NCBI RefSeq assembly: GCF_003946505.1
Contig: NZ_RHON01000002.1
Span: 335,757-399,756 of the forward strand
DNA: 64,000 nucleotides
Direction of reading: 5' to 3'
Source: Companilactobacillus mishanensis
GTDB lineage: Bacteria > Bacillota > Bacilli > Lactobacillales > Lactobacillaceae
A program made the position numbers and the translations under genes. The notes beneath the pieces are model-generated. The model worked only from the letters and a program-made list of their open reading frames with translations, was not told the origin of the DNA and made no database searches. Position 1 is the first letter of the stretch. Every line of letters begins with the position of its first letter. Of this stretch, positions 53,160 to 62,501 are shown piece by piece.

Positions 53160-53822
53160 TTGATAAAGCAATTTAAATTAGAAGCCTTATTTTTCTCAGG
53201 ATTAATGTTAGTAAGTTTTATGGGATATTCAGCAAATGTTTATGCCGATACTGATAATAATGATACAAAAATCGAGAACGTTAACTTAGGGGATACATTA
53301 AACGTAGAAAACCTAAAAAACACAAAGGCCACAAAAAACAAGTTAAATAAGAAAATTTCATTACCTGGTAACAAGGAAGTTATTCCTGGTATCAGAGGTA
53401 GCGAAAAAGATAACGACTTTAAAGCCGTTCAAGAACCAAAAGAAGAACCAGTTGTTGAAGCTGCACCCGTAGCTCAACCAGAACCTGTTGCACAACCTGT
53501 TCAACAACAAGTTGCAACACCACAAGTACAAGCAGCAGCACAACCTGCTACTCAAAGTATGGGTACATTCAAAGTTAGTTTCTACGATCCAGCTTCACTT
53601 GGATCAGGCATGGGTTATGATGGTGTCGCAGCTAACTTGAGCGTGTTACCTCGTGGTACAAGAATTAAAATTACAACTGCACAAGGGGATGTGTGGTATA
53701 AGACTGTTAACGATACAGGAACATTTGCCAGTGCAAATCCTCAACAAATTGACGTTGCTATGCCAAACAGCATGGTTCCTTCATACGGAATCACAAGTGC
53801 AACAGTAGAAATTATTGGATAA
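53160..53822 (+). CDS. secreted RlpA/3D-like double-psi barrel protein without LysM
   Basis: The 220-residue exported protein has TTG start behind CGGAGGG and a signal peptide ending near NVYADT. A charged middle region is followed by a Pro/Ala/Gln/Glu-rich linker (about residues 90-132). The C-terminal barrel domain (MGYDGVAANLSVLPRGTRIKI, TVNDTGTF, QIDVAMPNSMVPSYGITSATVEI) is closely similar to that of 33631-34305. It lacks LysM, so wall targeting must differ. Confidence 0.82.
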   Translation: MIKQFKLEALFFSGLMLVSFMGYSANVYADTDNNDTKIENVNLGDTLNVENLKNTKATKNKLNKKISLPGNKEVIPGIRGSEKDNDFKAVQEPKEEPVVEAAPVAQPEPVAQPVQQQVATPQVQAAAQPATQSMGTFKVSFYDPASLGSGMGYDGVAANLSVLPRGTRIKITTAQGDVWYKTVNDTGTFASANPQQIDVAMPNSMVPSYGITSATVEIIG

Positions 53823-53832
53823 TTTATATTAG

Positions 53833-53865
53833 GGAGTCTAACTACAAAGTTAGATTCCTTTTTTT
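53833..53865 (+). terminator. terminator of the RlpA-like gene
   Basis: GGAGTCTAACT and AGTTAGATTCC form an 11-bp stem followed by seven Ts. Confidence 0.9.
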
Positions 53866-53898
53866 GTTGTAGAATGTAGGTACAAAGGAGTATTTGCG

Positions 53899-54894
53899 AT
53901 GAAAATTTTTGGAATGACTAGTAATGATTTGAAAAGTTTAACGGAATTTGATCAAGAAATACCTGAACCTGAGAATCGCGATATCTTAGTTGAAGTTCAA
54001 GGTGTTTCTATCAACCCAGTTGATATTGCCACACGTAAACAACTAGACGATGTCCTAACTGGTCCCAAAATCTTGGGCTATGACGGATATGGTAGGGTTT
54101 CTAAACTTGGTCCAAAGGCTACTAAATTTTCAGTAGGAGATATTGTCTTTTTCGCTGGAGATTACAGCCGTGACGGTAGCTATCAAGAATATGAATTGAT
54201 CGATGAAAGATTGGTGGCTCTCGCACCTAAAAAAGTTGATATAGCACACAGTGTTGCTATGCCACTTGTAACTTTGACAGCGAGTGAATTACTTTATGAG
54301 AAATTAAATATAGATCCGAATGAAGATAATAGTGATAGAACAACTTTGATAATTAATGGTGCCGGAGGTGTTGGTTCAATTGCCATCCAGTTGGCACACC
54401 AAGCTGGTCTCAAGGTAATTGCCACGGCTTCAACTGATGAAAAAGTAAAATGGGTCAAGAGTCTTGGTGCAGATTATGTAGTGGATCATCATAAGAATTT
54501 GATTGAGCAAGTCAGAGGACTTGGATTCCATTTTGTTGATGACATAATTGGACTAAGCGATAACGATCCGCACTGGAATGAAATCGTTGAATTGATCAAG
54601 CCGTTTGGAACATTTGCGACGATCACTAATCTAAATGAATCCAAGATTGGTGATTTGAAACAAAAATCTGTCAACTTTAAGTGGGAATGGATGTTTACTA
54701 AAGCATTCTTCAATATGGATGAAATGTCAGAACAAGGACAATATTTGGAAAAATTATCAAAAGGTCTAGATGACGGCTCAATTAGGTCAACAATGACTGA
54801 GTGTGTCAAAGGCTTCAATGCCGCAAATCTTCAAAAGGCCACTGAGATGGTCGAGGCAGGCCACATGATGGGCAAAGTTGTTGTAATCAAATAA
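53899..54894 (+). CDS. zinc-independent medium-chain dehydrogenase/quinone oxidoreductase-like protein
   Basis: The 331-residue MDR protein has a GroES-like N-terminal domain (VEVQGVSINPVDIATRK, LGYDGYGRVSKLG) and a Rossmann domain with LIINGAGGVGSIAIQLAHQAGLKVIATAS. The cysteine zinc ligands of classical alcohol dehydrogenases are absent, fitting the ZADH/quinone oxidoreductase branch. Physiological substrate unknown. Confidence 0.88.
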   Translation: MKIFGMTSNDLKSLTEFDQEIPEPENRDILVEVQGVSINPVDIATRKQLDDVLTGPKILGYDGYGRVSKLGPKATKFSVGDIVFFAGDYSRDGSYQEYELIDERLVALAPKKVDIAHSVAMPLVTLTASELLYEKLNIDPNEDNSDRTTLIINGAGGVGSIAIQLAHQAGLKVIATASTDEKVKWVKSLGADYVVDHHKNLIEQVRGLGFHFVDDIIGLSDNDPHWNEIVELIKPFGTFATITNLNESKIGDLKQKSVNFKWEWMFTKAFFNMDEMSEQGQYLEKLSKGLDDGSIRSTMTECVKGFNAANLQKATEMVEAGHMMGKVVVIK

Positions 54895-54896
54895 AA

Positions 54897-54922
54897 AAAG
54901 CTAAGGCAATTGCCTTAGCTTT
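54897..54922. terminator. terminator shared by the MDR and Cof phosphatase genes
   Basis: AAAGCTAAGGCA-AT-TGCCTTAGCTTT. The minus strand has the better T run, so it mainly serves the Cof gene. Confidence 0.85.
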
Positions 54923-54925
54923 GGT

Positions 54926-55702
54926 TTAAATCAAATCAAAATGTTTTAGTCCGTTGACGATACCGTTATCAGTATTGTCAGTTGTTATGAAGTCGGCTAT
55001 TTCTTTGACCTCGTCAATACCGTTACCCATGGCAACGCTGTGATCAGCAAATTTGATCATTGGAACATCATTAGCTCCATCGCCGAACGCATAAACGGGT
55101 TTGTCTTCCAAATCCAATCCTTTTAACATGTGTTTGATACCATGCATCTTTGATACGTCTTTTTTTACAGTATCAATGGAGTAATCACCAGTTTTAAAGA
55201 AATTCAAATCTGGGAACATTTCTTGATATCTCTGTGGACCGTTATGGGAGATAACGATGATCATTGGAATAGTTGTCTTCTTGTAAAATTCTGGATCTAG
55301 CTCAGGTTTTGCCAAATGGACTGAAGAATAGAATTCCTCAACGATTGGTGCGTCTGAATGTAGTTTTGTTACTTGAGAAGAGTGCATAGCAATGATGTCA
55401 CCAAAGTCTTTTGCTGCAGCCATAACAGATTCAATTGTTTCGTCATCCAAACTGCTTTCATAAATAATTTGGTTTTCTGATTGGATATAAGCACCATTTA
55501 AAGTAATATATGAGTCAATACCAGTTGCTTTAAGGACATGTTGCAGCTCATTAGTTGCACGTCCAGTGCTGATGACTGGTAAGTAGCCATTTGCTCGAAG
55601 TTGTTCAATTGCTTCAGCAACGGAATCGTCGATTTGAGATTCTTTGTTCATCAGAGTTCCATCTAAATCGAAAAATACGGTTCCTTTATAGTTATTTTTC
55701 AA
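54926..55702 (-). CDS. Cof-type HAD phosphatase
   Basis: The 258-residue HAD-superfamily hydrolase has FFDLDGTLMN (nucleophile Asp about residue 12), VISTGRATNELQ, the lysine of motif III and YAFGDGANDVPMIKFADHSVAMGNG (motif IV). Cof-type proteins dephosphorylate sugar phosphates or cofactors. It starts at TTG on the minus strand, behind GGTGAT. Confidence 0.92.
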   Translation of the reverse strand: MKNNYKGTVFFDLDGTLMNKESQIDDSVAEAIEQLRANGYLPVISTGRATNELQHVLKATGIDSYITLNGAYIQSENQIIYESSLDDETIESVMAAAKDFGDIIAMHSSQVTKLHSDAPIVEEFYSSVHLAKPELDPEFYKKTTIPMIIVISHNGPQRYQEMFPDLNFFKTGDYSIDTVKKDVSKMHGIKHMLKGLDLEDKPVYAFGDGANDVPMIKFADHSVAMGNGIDEVKEIADFITTDNTDNGIVNGLKHFDLI

Positions 55703-55803
55703 AAGATCACCAACCTAATTTAAAATAGTCACTTATTACATATTAACAAGTTATACAAAAATGTATAGTCAATTAGCACAATCGACGAACGGAGATAATG
55801 TCA

Positions 55804-56553
55804 ATGAAAATACTAATGATAGAAGATAACAAGTCTGTATCCGAAATGATGGGAATGTTTTTCCAAAAAGAAAATTGGGATGCAACCTTTGCATATGACG
55901 GTAACGAAGCTGTCGACTTGTTCAATGAAAGCCCAGACGACTGGGATATGATCACACTTGATCTTAATTTACCTGGAAAAGATGGTATGGAAGTAGCCAA
56001 AGAGATCCGTGAGGTCTCAAAGACTGTTCCAATAATCATGTTAACTGCTCGTGATAGTGAAAGTGATCAAGTTTTGGGATTGGAATTTGGTGCCGACGAT
56101 TACGTTACAAAACCATTCAGTCCGATAACTTTGATTGCCAGAATCAAAGCTATTCATCGTCGTAGTGAAAATATTGCTGAAGAAGCAAGTAAGAATGGTG
56201 TCCCAGCAGGCGCCGACGATTCAGCCGACGATAACGAATTCGATATTGATACAGGCTTCTTCAAATTGAATTCTGATACGCGTGAAGCCTATTTGGATGG
56301 CAAGGAGATCCCAGACCTTACACCTAAGGAATTTGATTTGCTCAAAACTCTAGCAAGTAAGCCAAAACGAGTTTTCTCACGTGAACAATTATTGGAACAA
56401 GTCTGGGACTACGACTATTTTGGTGAAGAAAGAACTGTTGATGCTCACATCAAAAAGTTACGTCAAAAGATAGAAAAAGTCGGACCACAAGTTATTGAGA
56501 CTGTCTGGGGTGTTGGTTACAAGTTTGACGACTCTGAAGTAAAGGCTAAGTAG
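55804..56553 (+). CDS. OmpR-family response regulator
   Basis: The 249-residue regulator has a receiver domain (MKILMIEDNKSVSEMM, phosphoacceptor in MITLDLNLPGKDG at about Asp52, MLTARDSESD, YVTKPF) and a winged HTH (LTPKEFDLLKTLASKPKRVFSREQLLEQVWDYDY, VWGVGYKF). An acidic linker (GADDSADDNEFDID) is longer than usual. ATG 55804 is preferred, with GGAG nine bases upstream; ATG 55798 would be four bases from it. The histidine kinase starts five bases after the stop. Confidence 0.93.
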   Translation: MKILMIEDNKSVSEMMGMFFQKENWDATFAYDGNEAVDLFNESPDDWDMITLDLNLPGKDGMEVAKEIREVSKTVPIIMLTARDSESDQVLGLEFGADDYVTKPFSPITLIARIKAIHRRSENIAEEASKNGVPAGADDSADDNEFDIDTGFFKLNSDTREAYLDGKEIPDLTPKEFDLLKTLASKPKRVFSREQLLEQVWDYDYFGEERTVDAHIKKLRQKIEKVGPQVIETVWGVGYKFDDSEVKAK

Positions 56554-56558
56554 GACGA

Positions 56559-58046
56559 ATGAAATTAATTTATCAGAATATGTTAAGTTTCCTGATCGTT
56601 ATTTTGACGACACTGGGGATTATTTTGTATTCAGTTACCAGTACCTCAACGACTTGGGAATATAATCGGACTTATCAAGATTTGGAAGGTTACGCTAGTA
56701 ATCTAGAAAAAATTGCGCTAAAGACTGATCCGACTACCGGTAGGATGCACAATATAACTGGTGAGAATATTCAAGTTGTGGAACAGGTCTTGTCAAATCG
56801 TAATGTCCAATTTGCTATTTTTAGTCCCAATAACCAGCAAGTTTATCCAGCTCCACCTGCGGGCAAACAATTGGGGTTAAAGAAATCTTATTGGGAAAAA
56901 CTCAAACATGGTAAGACTATTAGAAATATTCAGAGCACTGGAAATACTGAAGGCAATCCCAATTTAAAGGGTAAATCTGATATCAGTTACGTTTATGTGC
57001 TGATGCCGTGGTTCCAAAACGGTAAGTTGGTCGCTGTTGTTTGGGCTGGATCAGATGTCAGTCAACTCCAGACTAATATTGGACAAATAAATAATCGACT
57101 TTATATTGCATTGCTTATTTCATTGTTAGCAGCGATAATCTTGAGTTTCTTGTTGTCGAGATATCAAGTCAACCGTATCAACCGACTACGTAGTGCTACC
57201 AAAAAGGTTGCTAATAATGATTTCTCTGTTCATATCGAAAGTAAGAATAGGGACGAATTAGATGACCTTGCCGACGATTTCAATAGCATGGTTAAGTCAC
57301 TAGAAGCGTCAGACACTGAAATCAAGCGTCAAGAGCAACGACGTAAAGAGTTTATGGCAGATGCCTCGCATGAAATGAGAACGCCTCTGACGACTATTAA
57401 TGGACTTTTAGAGGGATTGGCTTATGATGCCATTCCTGAAGAATCTAAAGGCCAAAGTATTGAATTGATGCGAAATGAAACCAATCGTTTGATTCGTTTG
57501 GTTAATGAAAATTTGGATTACGAAAAGATCAGAACAAATCAGATCACTTTGGCAAAGCGTGTCTTCGATGCCAATACGCCATTGGCTGATATCGTGTCAC
57601 AACTGCAACAAAAAGCTGAAGATTCAGATGATAAGTTGAATCTTGAGACTCCAGAGGAGCACTTGAATACTTTTGCTGACTACGATAGATTCGTTCAAGT
57701 CATGTTCAATATCATTCAAAACTCGATCCAATTTACTGATCATGGTGAAATCACAGTCAATGGATATCGTGCTGAAGACCGCCATGCATCTGTCTTTAAA
57801 GTTCAAGATACAGGTGTGGGGATGTCTGAAGACCAAGTCAAAAATATTTGGGACCGTTATTACAAGGCTGATCCATCACGTAAGAATCGTAAATACGGTG
57901 AGTCAGGATTGGGATTGTCGATTGTCCATCAATTGGTCGAAAATCATGGTGGAGAAATAAAAGTCAAAAGTAAACTTGATCAGGGGACGACCTTTACTGT
58001 CTTGTTCTTTGATGAAGGTTACGAGCATAAAGTTGTTCATGAATAG
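56559..58046 (+). CDS. sensor histidine kinase with extracytoplasmic domain and HAMP
   Basis: The 495-residue kinase has TM1 at about residues 8-27, an extracytoplasmic sensor of ~150 residues, TM2 at about 180-200, HAMP (about 200-255, RINRLRSATKKVANNDF), HisKA with ADASHEMRTPLTT (phospho-His about 271), and HATPase with NIIQNSIQF, DTGVGM and GLGLSIVHQLVENHGG. It partners the response regulator upstream. The signal is unknown; LisRK-like envelope or acid stress sensing is only a guess. Confidence 0.93.
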   Translation: MKLIYQNMLSFLIVILTTLGIILYSVTSTSTTWEYNRTYQDLEGYASNLEKIALKTDPTTGRMHNITGENIQVVEQVLSNRNVQFAIFSPNNQQVYPAPPAGKQLGLKKSYWEKLKHGKTIRNIQSTGNTEGNPNLKGKSDISYVYVLMPWFQNGKLVAVVWAGSDVSQLQTNIGQINNRLYIALLISLLAAIILSFLLSRYQVNRINRLRSATKKVANNDFSVHIESKNRDELDDLADDFNSMVKSLEASDTEIKRQEQRRKEFMADASHEMRTPLTTINGLLEGLAYDAIPEESKGQSIELMRNETNRLIRLVNENLDYEKIRTNQITLAKRVFDANTPLADIVSQLQQKAEDSDDKLNLETPEEHLNTFADYDRFVQVMFNIIQNSIQFTDHGEITVNGYRAEDRHASVFKVQDTGVGMSEDQVKNIWDRYYKADPSRKNRKYGESGLGLSIVHQLVENHGGEIKVKSKLDQGTTFTVLFFDEGYEHKVVHE

Positions 58047-58054
58047 ACTTACTG

Positions 58055-58085
58055 GAGTTTGGAGTAAAATCCAAACTCTTTTTTA
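58055..58085 (+). terminator. terminator of the two-component operon
   Basis: GAGTTTGGA and TCCAAACTC with six Ts. Confidence 0.9.
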
Positions 58086-58171
58086 TTGTTGGCAATTTCT
58101 GTACAATTGAATCAACTTGAGAGAATTGTTTCTTTGAATCTCGTCTAAAAAAATATGAGGTGAATATTGAT

Positions 58172-59560
58172 ATGAGTGATTATCGTATTGAAGAAGATAC
58201 TTTGGGTCCAGTTAAGATACCAGTAAAGGCATTGTGGGGCCCTCAGACTGAGCGTAGCCGCCATAACTTTATCACGGGACCAATTATGCCAACTTCAGTC
58301 ATACGTGCTTTGTTGGCCATTAAGAGTGCAGCAGCAAAAGTTAACTTGAATCTAGGAGTCTTGGATAAAGACAAGGCAGAATTGATCCAGGAGTCAGTTG
58401 CAAGTATTTTAAAACTGGACGATCCCGAATTGATGAACGATTTTCCACTTCATGTTTATCAAACTGGCTCAGGTACGCAGACTAACATGAACGTTAACGA
58501 AGTTATCAGTAATGTTGCTATGCGTATTGATAAGAAAATTGAAATTTCACCAAATGACGATGTTAATCATTCACAGAGTTCAAATGACGTTTTTCCGACT
58601 GCTATGAATGTTGCAGCTGTGCAAGCTGTGGAAAAAATGTTGCCGGTAGTTGAAAGCATCATCAGTGAATTGGAAATTAAGCAAGATAAATATTGGGATG
58701 TCGTCAAGATTGGACGGACTCATTTACAAGACGCAACTCCATTGACCTTTGGGCAAGAGATCAGCGGCTGGATCAGTATTCTGAAACATGATCGAGATTA
58801 CTTGCAGACTATTTCCGACACTTTGTTAGAATTGCCGATTGGTGGGACAGCAGTTGGGACAGGTTTAAATGCACCTGAAGGATTTGATGAAAAAATGGTT
58901 TCAGAATTGTCCGATAAGTATCAACAAAAATTTGTTGTCGGTAACAAGTTCTATGGTTTAAGTGCTCATTCAGGACTGGTTATTACTCATTCTGCTATCA
59001 AAACATTAGCCGGTGATCTTTTGAAAATTGCCAATGACATCAGATTCTTAGCTAGTGGTCCTCGCGCGGGGTACGACGAATTGAATATACCAGCTAACGA
59101 ACCAGGATCATCAATCATGCCCGGTAAAGTTAACCCAACTCAAGCTGAAGCTTTAACAATGGCTGCGGTTAAGGTAATGGGTAATGATGTGACAGTTTCG
59201 ACAGCAGCAAGCCAAGGTAATTTTGAAATGAATGTTTACAAACCTGTAATCATTGAAACTTTCTTGGAATCTTGTGATGTACTGACTGGTACGTTAGAGA
59301 TGTTCACTGAAAAATTGATCAAAGGATTGACCGTCAATCAAGGACGAATGACGGAATTAGTTGATAATTCATTGATGACAGTTACTGCCTTATCACCACA
59401 TATTGGTTATCATAAGGCGGCTGAAATAGCACAATTGGCAGATAAAGAAAACTCTACTTTAAAAGCTGCAGCAATGAAATTAGGTTATTTGAGTGAAGAA
59501 GATTTTGACAAGTATCTAGTACCTATCAACATGACAAATATCAACAAACAAAAAGACTAA
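58172..59560 (+). CDS. fumC: fumarate hydratase, class II (FumC)
   Basis: The 462-residue enzyme interconverts fumarate and malate. Family marks: ALWGPQTERSRHNF, GSGTQTNMNVNEVI, HSQSSNDVFPTAM, KIGRTHLQDATPLTFGQE and the flexible catalytic loop GSSIMPGKVNPTQAEA. The start is placed at ATG 58172, nine bases after GAGGTG; GTG 58160 lies inside that ribosome site. In a lactobacillus it probably feeds malate/fumarate conversion in a reductive branch rather than a full citric acid cycle. Confidence 0.95.
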   Translation: MSDYRIEEDTLGPVKIPVKALWGPQTERSRHNFITGPIMPTSVIRALLAIKSAAAKVNLNLGVLDKDKAELIQESVASILKLDDPELMNDFPLHVYQTGSGTQTNMNVNEVISNVAMRIDKKIEISPNDDVNHSQSSNDVFPTAMNVAAVQAVEKMLPVVESIISELEIKQDKYWDVVKIGRTHLQDATPLTFGQEISGWISILKHDRDYLQTISDTLLELPIGGTAVGTGLNAPEGFDEKMVSELSDKYQQKFVVGNKFYGLSAHSGLVITHSAIKTLAGDLLKIANDIRFLASGPRAGYDELNIPANEPGSSIMPGKVNPTQAEALTMAAVKVMGNDVTVSTAASQGNFEMNVYKPVIIETFLESCDVLTGTLEMFTEKLIKGLTVNQGRMTELVDNSLMTVTALSPHIGYHKAAEIAQLADKENSTLKAAAMKLGYLSEEDFDKYLVPINMTNINKQKD

Positions 59561-59579
59561 CCTCGCGGTTAGTCTTTTG
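59549..59579. terminator. terminator shared by fumC and ltaS
   Basis: AAAAGACTAACC-tcgc-GGTTAGTCTTTT overlaps the fumC stop codon and the end of the convergent ltaS gene. Confidence 0.85.
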
Positions 59580-61713
59580 TATTGTAATTTTTGACATAAT
59601 CCCAACTGTCGATAGGTGATCTATCTGTTCCGATTTCTGGTGCATCGGTCCTGTACATTGAAGTTGTGGATTGATTGTTATTTTTAGAATAAATACTTGT
59701 GGATTTCAGACCAAGTGCTGAACGTGTATTGATAAGTTGGTTGATCTGATTCTGATAACTATAATTCTTTGGATCAACCGGAGTGAATCCAGTTGGAGTA
59801 TAGAATCTCAACAAATTTTTATTGTTGACTGTATCTGAAATCTGCAGTTTCTTGTTAACTTGTTTTTGCCAACGTTCGACTTTCTTCTTCAAAGCTGGAT
59901 CAGTATTCAAATCCATTTGTTCACCAGTTTTATTTTTATAAACAACATAGTCGCCATCGTTTCCCTTAATAACAGTATAGCTAGGTGTAACGAAATTCTT
60001 ATTTCTAAAGGCAATCACAGGGTCATGAGCTTTGGAAAGTAGGTCAGTTCCTACTTCAATATAACCTTTAGAATTTACACCAGCTAGATGAAGCAGGGTT
60101 GGAAGAACATCGATTTCACCACCATAAGTATGGTTGATCCCACCTTTGAGACCCTTCATATGGATCATGAATGGAACACGTTGTAGCTGTGTATTATCAA
60201 AATTGTTCCAATCGTCAGTGTTGTATCCCAGAAGTGGTGCCAGAGCCGTATTTTGGCTGTTAGAGAGCCCGTAATGATCACCGTAGAGAACTACCATCGA
60301 ATTGTCATAAATGCCGCTATCTTTAAGATATTGGAAGAATTCTTGAACAGCACTGTCCAGATAATGTGCGGTCGCGAAATAATTATTTACTGCATCATTA
60401 TTAGTATCTGGACGAACAAATCCATCATTATCTTCGTCAGGAAGAGGGAATGGATAGTGGTTAGTGACCGTGATGAATTTTGCATAAAACGGTTGTTGCA
60501 TTTGTTCGAGATATTTCACACTTTCGGACATCAACAATTTATCCTTCAAGCCGTATTCCAAACTCGAATCATTAGTCTGCTTGAAGTAACTTGAATCGAA
60601 GAAATAATTGTATCCCATGTTCTTGTAGACATCATTACGATTCCAGAATGTTCCGATATTTCCATGGAAAACAGCACTCGTGTAACCTTCTTTTTGACCA
60701 AGGATTGCCGGTGCCGCTTGGAAAGTGTTGTCAGTTCCCAGACTTGAGAAAAATGATCCTTCAGGAAGTCCAAAGAGACCAGATTCCAACATCGTCTCAG
60801 CATCACTTGTTTTACCTTGGCCAACTTCATGGTAGAAATTGTCATACGACATCGTGTTTTTATCATTGTAAAGGCTGTTCAAGAATGGTGTGACTTCCTG
60901 TCCATTTACCTTCATACCGATCAGAAATTGTTGAAAACTTTCCAAATGAATGATGATGATATTCTTACCTTTTGCTTTACCAAAATATTTTGGATTCGGT
61001 GCAGCGTAATTGTCCGACTGGTACTGTAGAACGTTATCCATATCAGTACCAACAGCTGTGGAACGAACCTGACTATTTTGGGCAGTTTTGATTGAGTCAT
61101 ATCCAAGATAAGCATTCAAACCAAGATATTTAACGATATAGGCTTTATCGAAAGTTCTCCCCAAAAGTTGTGGTCGATTACATTCCGCCAACATTAAGTT
61201 AAGTGAGAACAACATGAGACCGATCATTGAGACCGCGAAGGCGTTCAATTTTCTGAATGGACGAGGGTCCATCTTTATGAAATGAGTCAGGAACAATACT
61301 AAAATTATTATTAGGTCGATCCAGAACAAAAAGTCGTGTGGAGCAATCAAATTGGTAGCACTACTTCCAAGTCCTTTGGAAACTTTACCAACACCGGTTA
61401 TCGTATTGAATGATAGGAAGTCAGTGAATTCACGATAATACAAAATGTTTCCATAAAGTAGTATCGATTCAATGAAATAGATCACACCCATAACGATATA
61501 TGATACTTTAGATTTATTGATATAGAGCGCTATTCCTAGTAGAAAAACGGAAGTGGCGATAGGGTTGATGACTAAAATTAAATGCTGGATCACATCGGCA
61601 ATTCCTAAAGAGAAATCTACATAATAAGCAATAATAGATTTTATCCACAAGAACACGATCAACATGGTCATAAAACCCAACCGTGTGTTTAAAAACTTTT
61701 TTATGTTATTCAT
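59569..61713 (-). CDS. ltaS: lipoteichoic acid synthase-like sulfatase-fold enzyme (LtaS)
   Basis: The 714-residue protein has five N-terminal membrane segments (about residues 15-175), then an extracellular sulfatase-type domain. The catalytic threonine is Thr302 in EVGQGKTSDAE; metal ligands fit IIIIHLESFQ and VLYGDHYGLS. The domain adds glycerol phosphate from phosphatidylglycerol to the LTA chain. Length is slightly above the usual ~650 because of a hydrophilic C-terminal tail (about residues 640-714). Confidence 0.92.
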   Translation of the reverse strand: MNNIKKFLNTRLGFMTMLIVFLWIKSIIAYYVDFSLGIADVIQHLILVINPIATSVFLLGIALYINKSKVSYIVMGVIYFIESILLYGNILYYREFTDFLSFNTITGVGKVSKGLGSSATNLIAPHDFLFWIDLIIILVLFLTHFIKMDPRPFRKLNAFAVSMIGLMLFSLNLMLAECNRPQLLGRTFDKAYIVKYLGLNAYLGYDSIKTAQNSQVRSTAVGTDMDNVLQYQSDNYAAPNPKYFGKAKGKNIIIIHLESFQQFLIGMKVNGQEVTPFLNSLYNDKNTMSYDNFYHEVGQGKTSDAETMLESGLFGLPEGSFFSSLGTDNTFQAAPAILGQKEGYTSAVFHGNIGTFWNRNDVYKNMGYNYFFDSSYFKQTNDSSLEYGLKDKLLMSESVKYLEQMQQPFYAKFITVTNHYPFPLPDEDNDGFVRPDTNNDAVNNYFATAHYLDSAVQEFFQYLKDSGIYDNSMVVLYGDHYGLSNSQNTALAPLLGYNTDDWNNFDNTQLQRVPFMIHMKGLKGGINHTYGGEIDVLPTLLHLAGVNSKGYIEVGTDLLSKAHDPVIAFRNKNFVTPSYTVIKGNDGDYVVYKNKTGEQMDLNTDPALKKKVERWQKQVNKKLQISDTVNNKNLLRFYTPTGFTPVDPKNYSYQNQINQLINTRSALGLKSTSIYSKNNNQSTTSMYRTDAPEIGTDRSPIDSWDYVKNYNTKD

Positions 61714-61818
61714 TTAAAAATCCTTTATATATTTTAAAATTACTTTATGTGTGTAAATAATTAGAAGTAAAATACTTAGTTGTAAGTATAATACGTAATA
61801 AGTCAAAAATGGGAAAGA

Positions 61819-62457
61819 ATGAAAAAAATGATATTTTTAGGACCGTTATATAATTACATCGCGAACCTGTATGCGGATCGAATCAATCATTTTCCGTTGA
61901 TTCGACTTTCATTTTATGCTGCTGACAAAGCTATATTATACACGCTGTTTTTTATAATTATTAGAATCATCTGGCTGAAGGTCAGACATCAGCAGACTAC
62001 GAAAAATCATGAATTTTGGCTGGCAATATTTGCCTTCTATTTGTTCTTGCTATTTTCACTGACTGTCTTTAGGGATGGGTATTTTCTCTGGCAGTTCAAA
62101 TTTTATTGGCATCGATCGTTGGCAGACGTCAATTGGGAGCCGTTAGTCCAAACTTTTAAGTTGGCGCAAGGACAATCGATCGTCGATTTTATTTATAATT
62201 TGTACGGAAATATTGTTTGGTTTATTCCAATCGGAATTTTCATACCAATTCTTGGAAAGAAAAATCGAGGCTTTTGGCGGGTAGTCTTGATAGGTGCCTT
62301 AATATCAGTCTCAATCGAGATTTTTCAATTTATTTTACGCACGGGAATTTCAGATATTGATGATGTAATTTTCAACACGATTGGTACTGCAATCGGATTC
62401 ATGTTATATTTTATTTGTCATATTGTGAAAAAACATATAAAAGGTTTGAAATTTTGA
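61819..62457 (+). CDS. VanZ-family membrane protein
   Basis: The 212-residue protein has about five hydrophobic segments and the VanZ-like pattern LFSLTVFRDGY, NLYGNIVWFIPIGIFIP, SVSIEIFQFILRTGISDIDDVIFNTIGTAIGF. Divergent from ltaS. Function of the family is uncertain (some members affect glycopeptide sensitivity). Confidence 0.85.
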   Translation: MKKMIFLGPLYNYIANLYADRINHFPLIRLSFYAADKAILYTLFFIIIRIIWLKVRHQQTTKNHEFWLAIFAFYLFLLFSLTVFRDGYFLWQFKFYWHRSLADVNWEPLVQTFKLAQGQSIVDFIYNLYGNIVWFIPIGIFIPILGKKNRGFWRVVLIGALISVSIEIFQFILRTGISDIDDVIFNTIGTAIGFMLYFICHIVKKHIKGLKF

Positions 62458-62501
62458 TTAAAAATGATTAATCTAGTTTTTGGAGATATGGAGGAGAAGA
62501 A

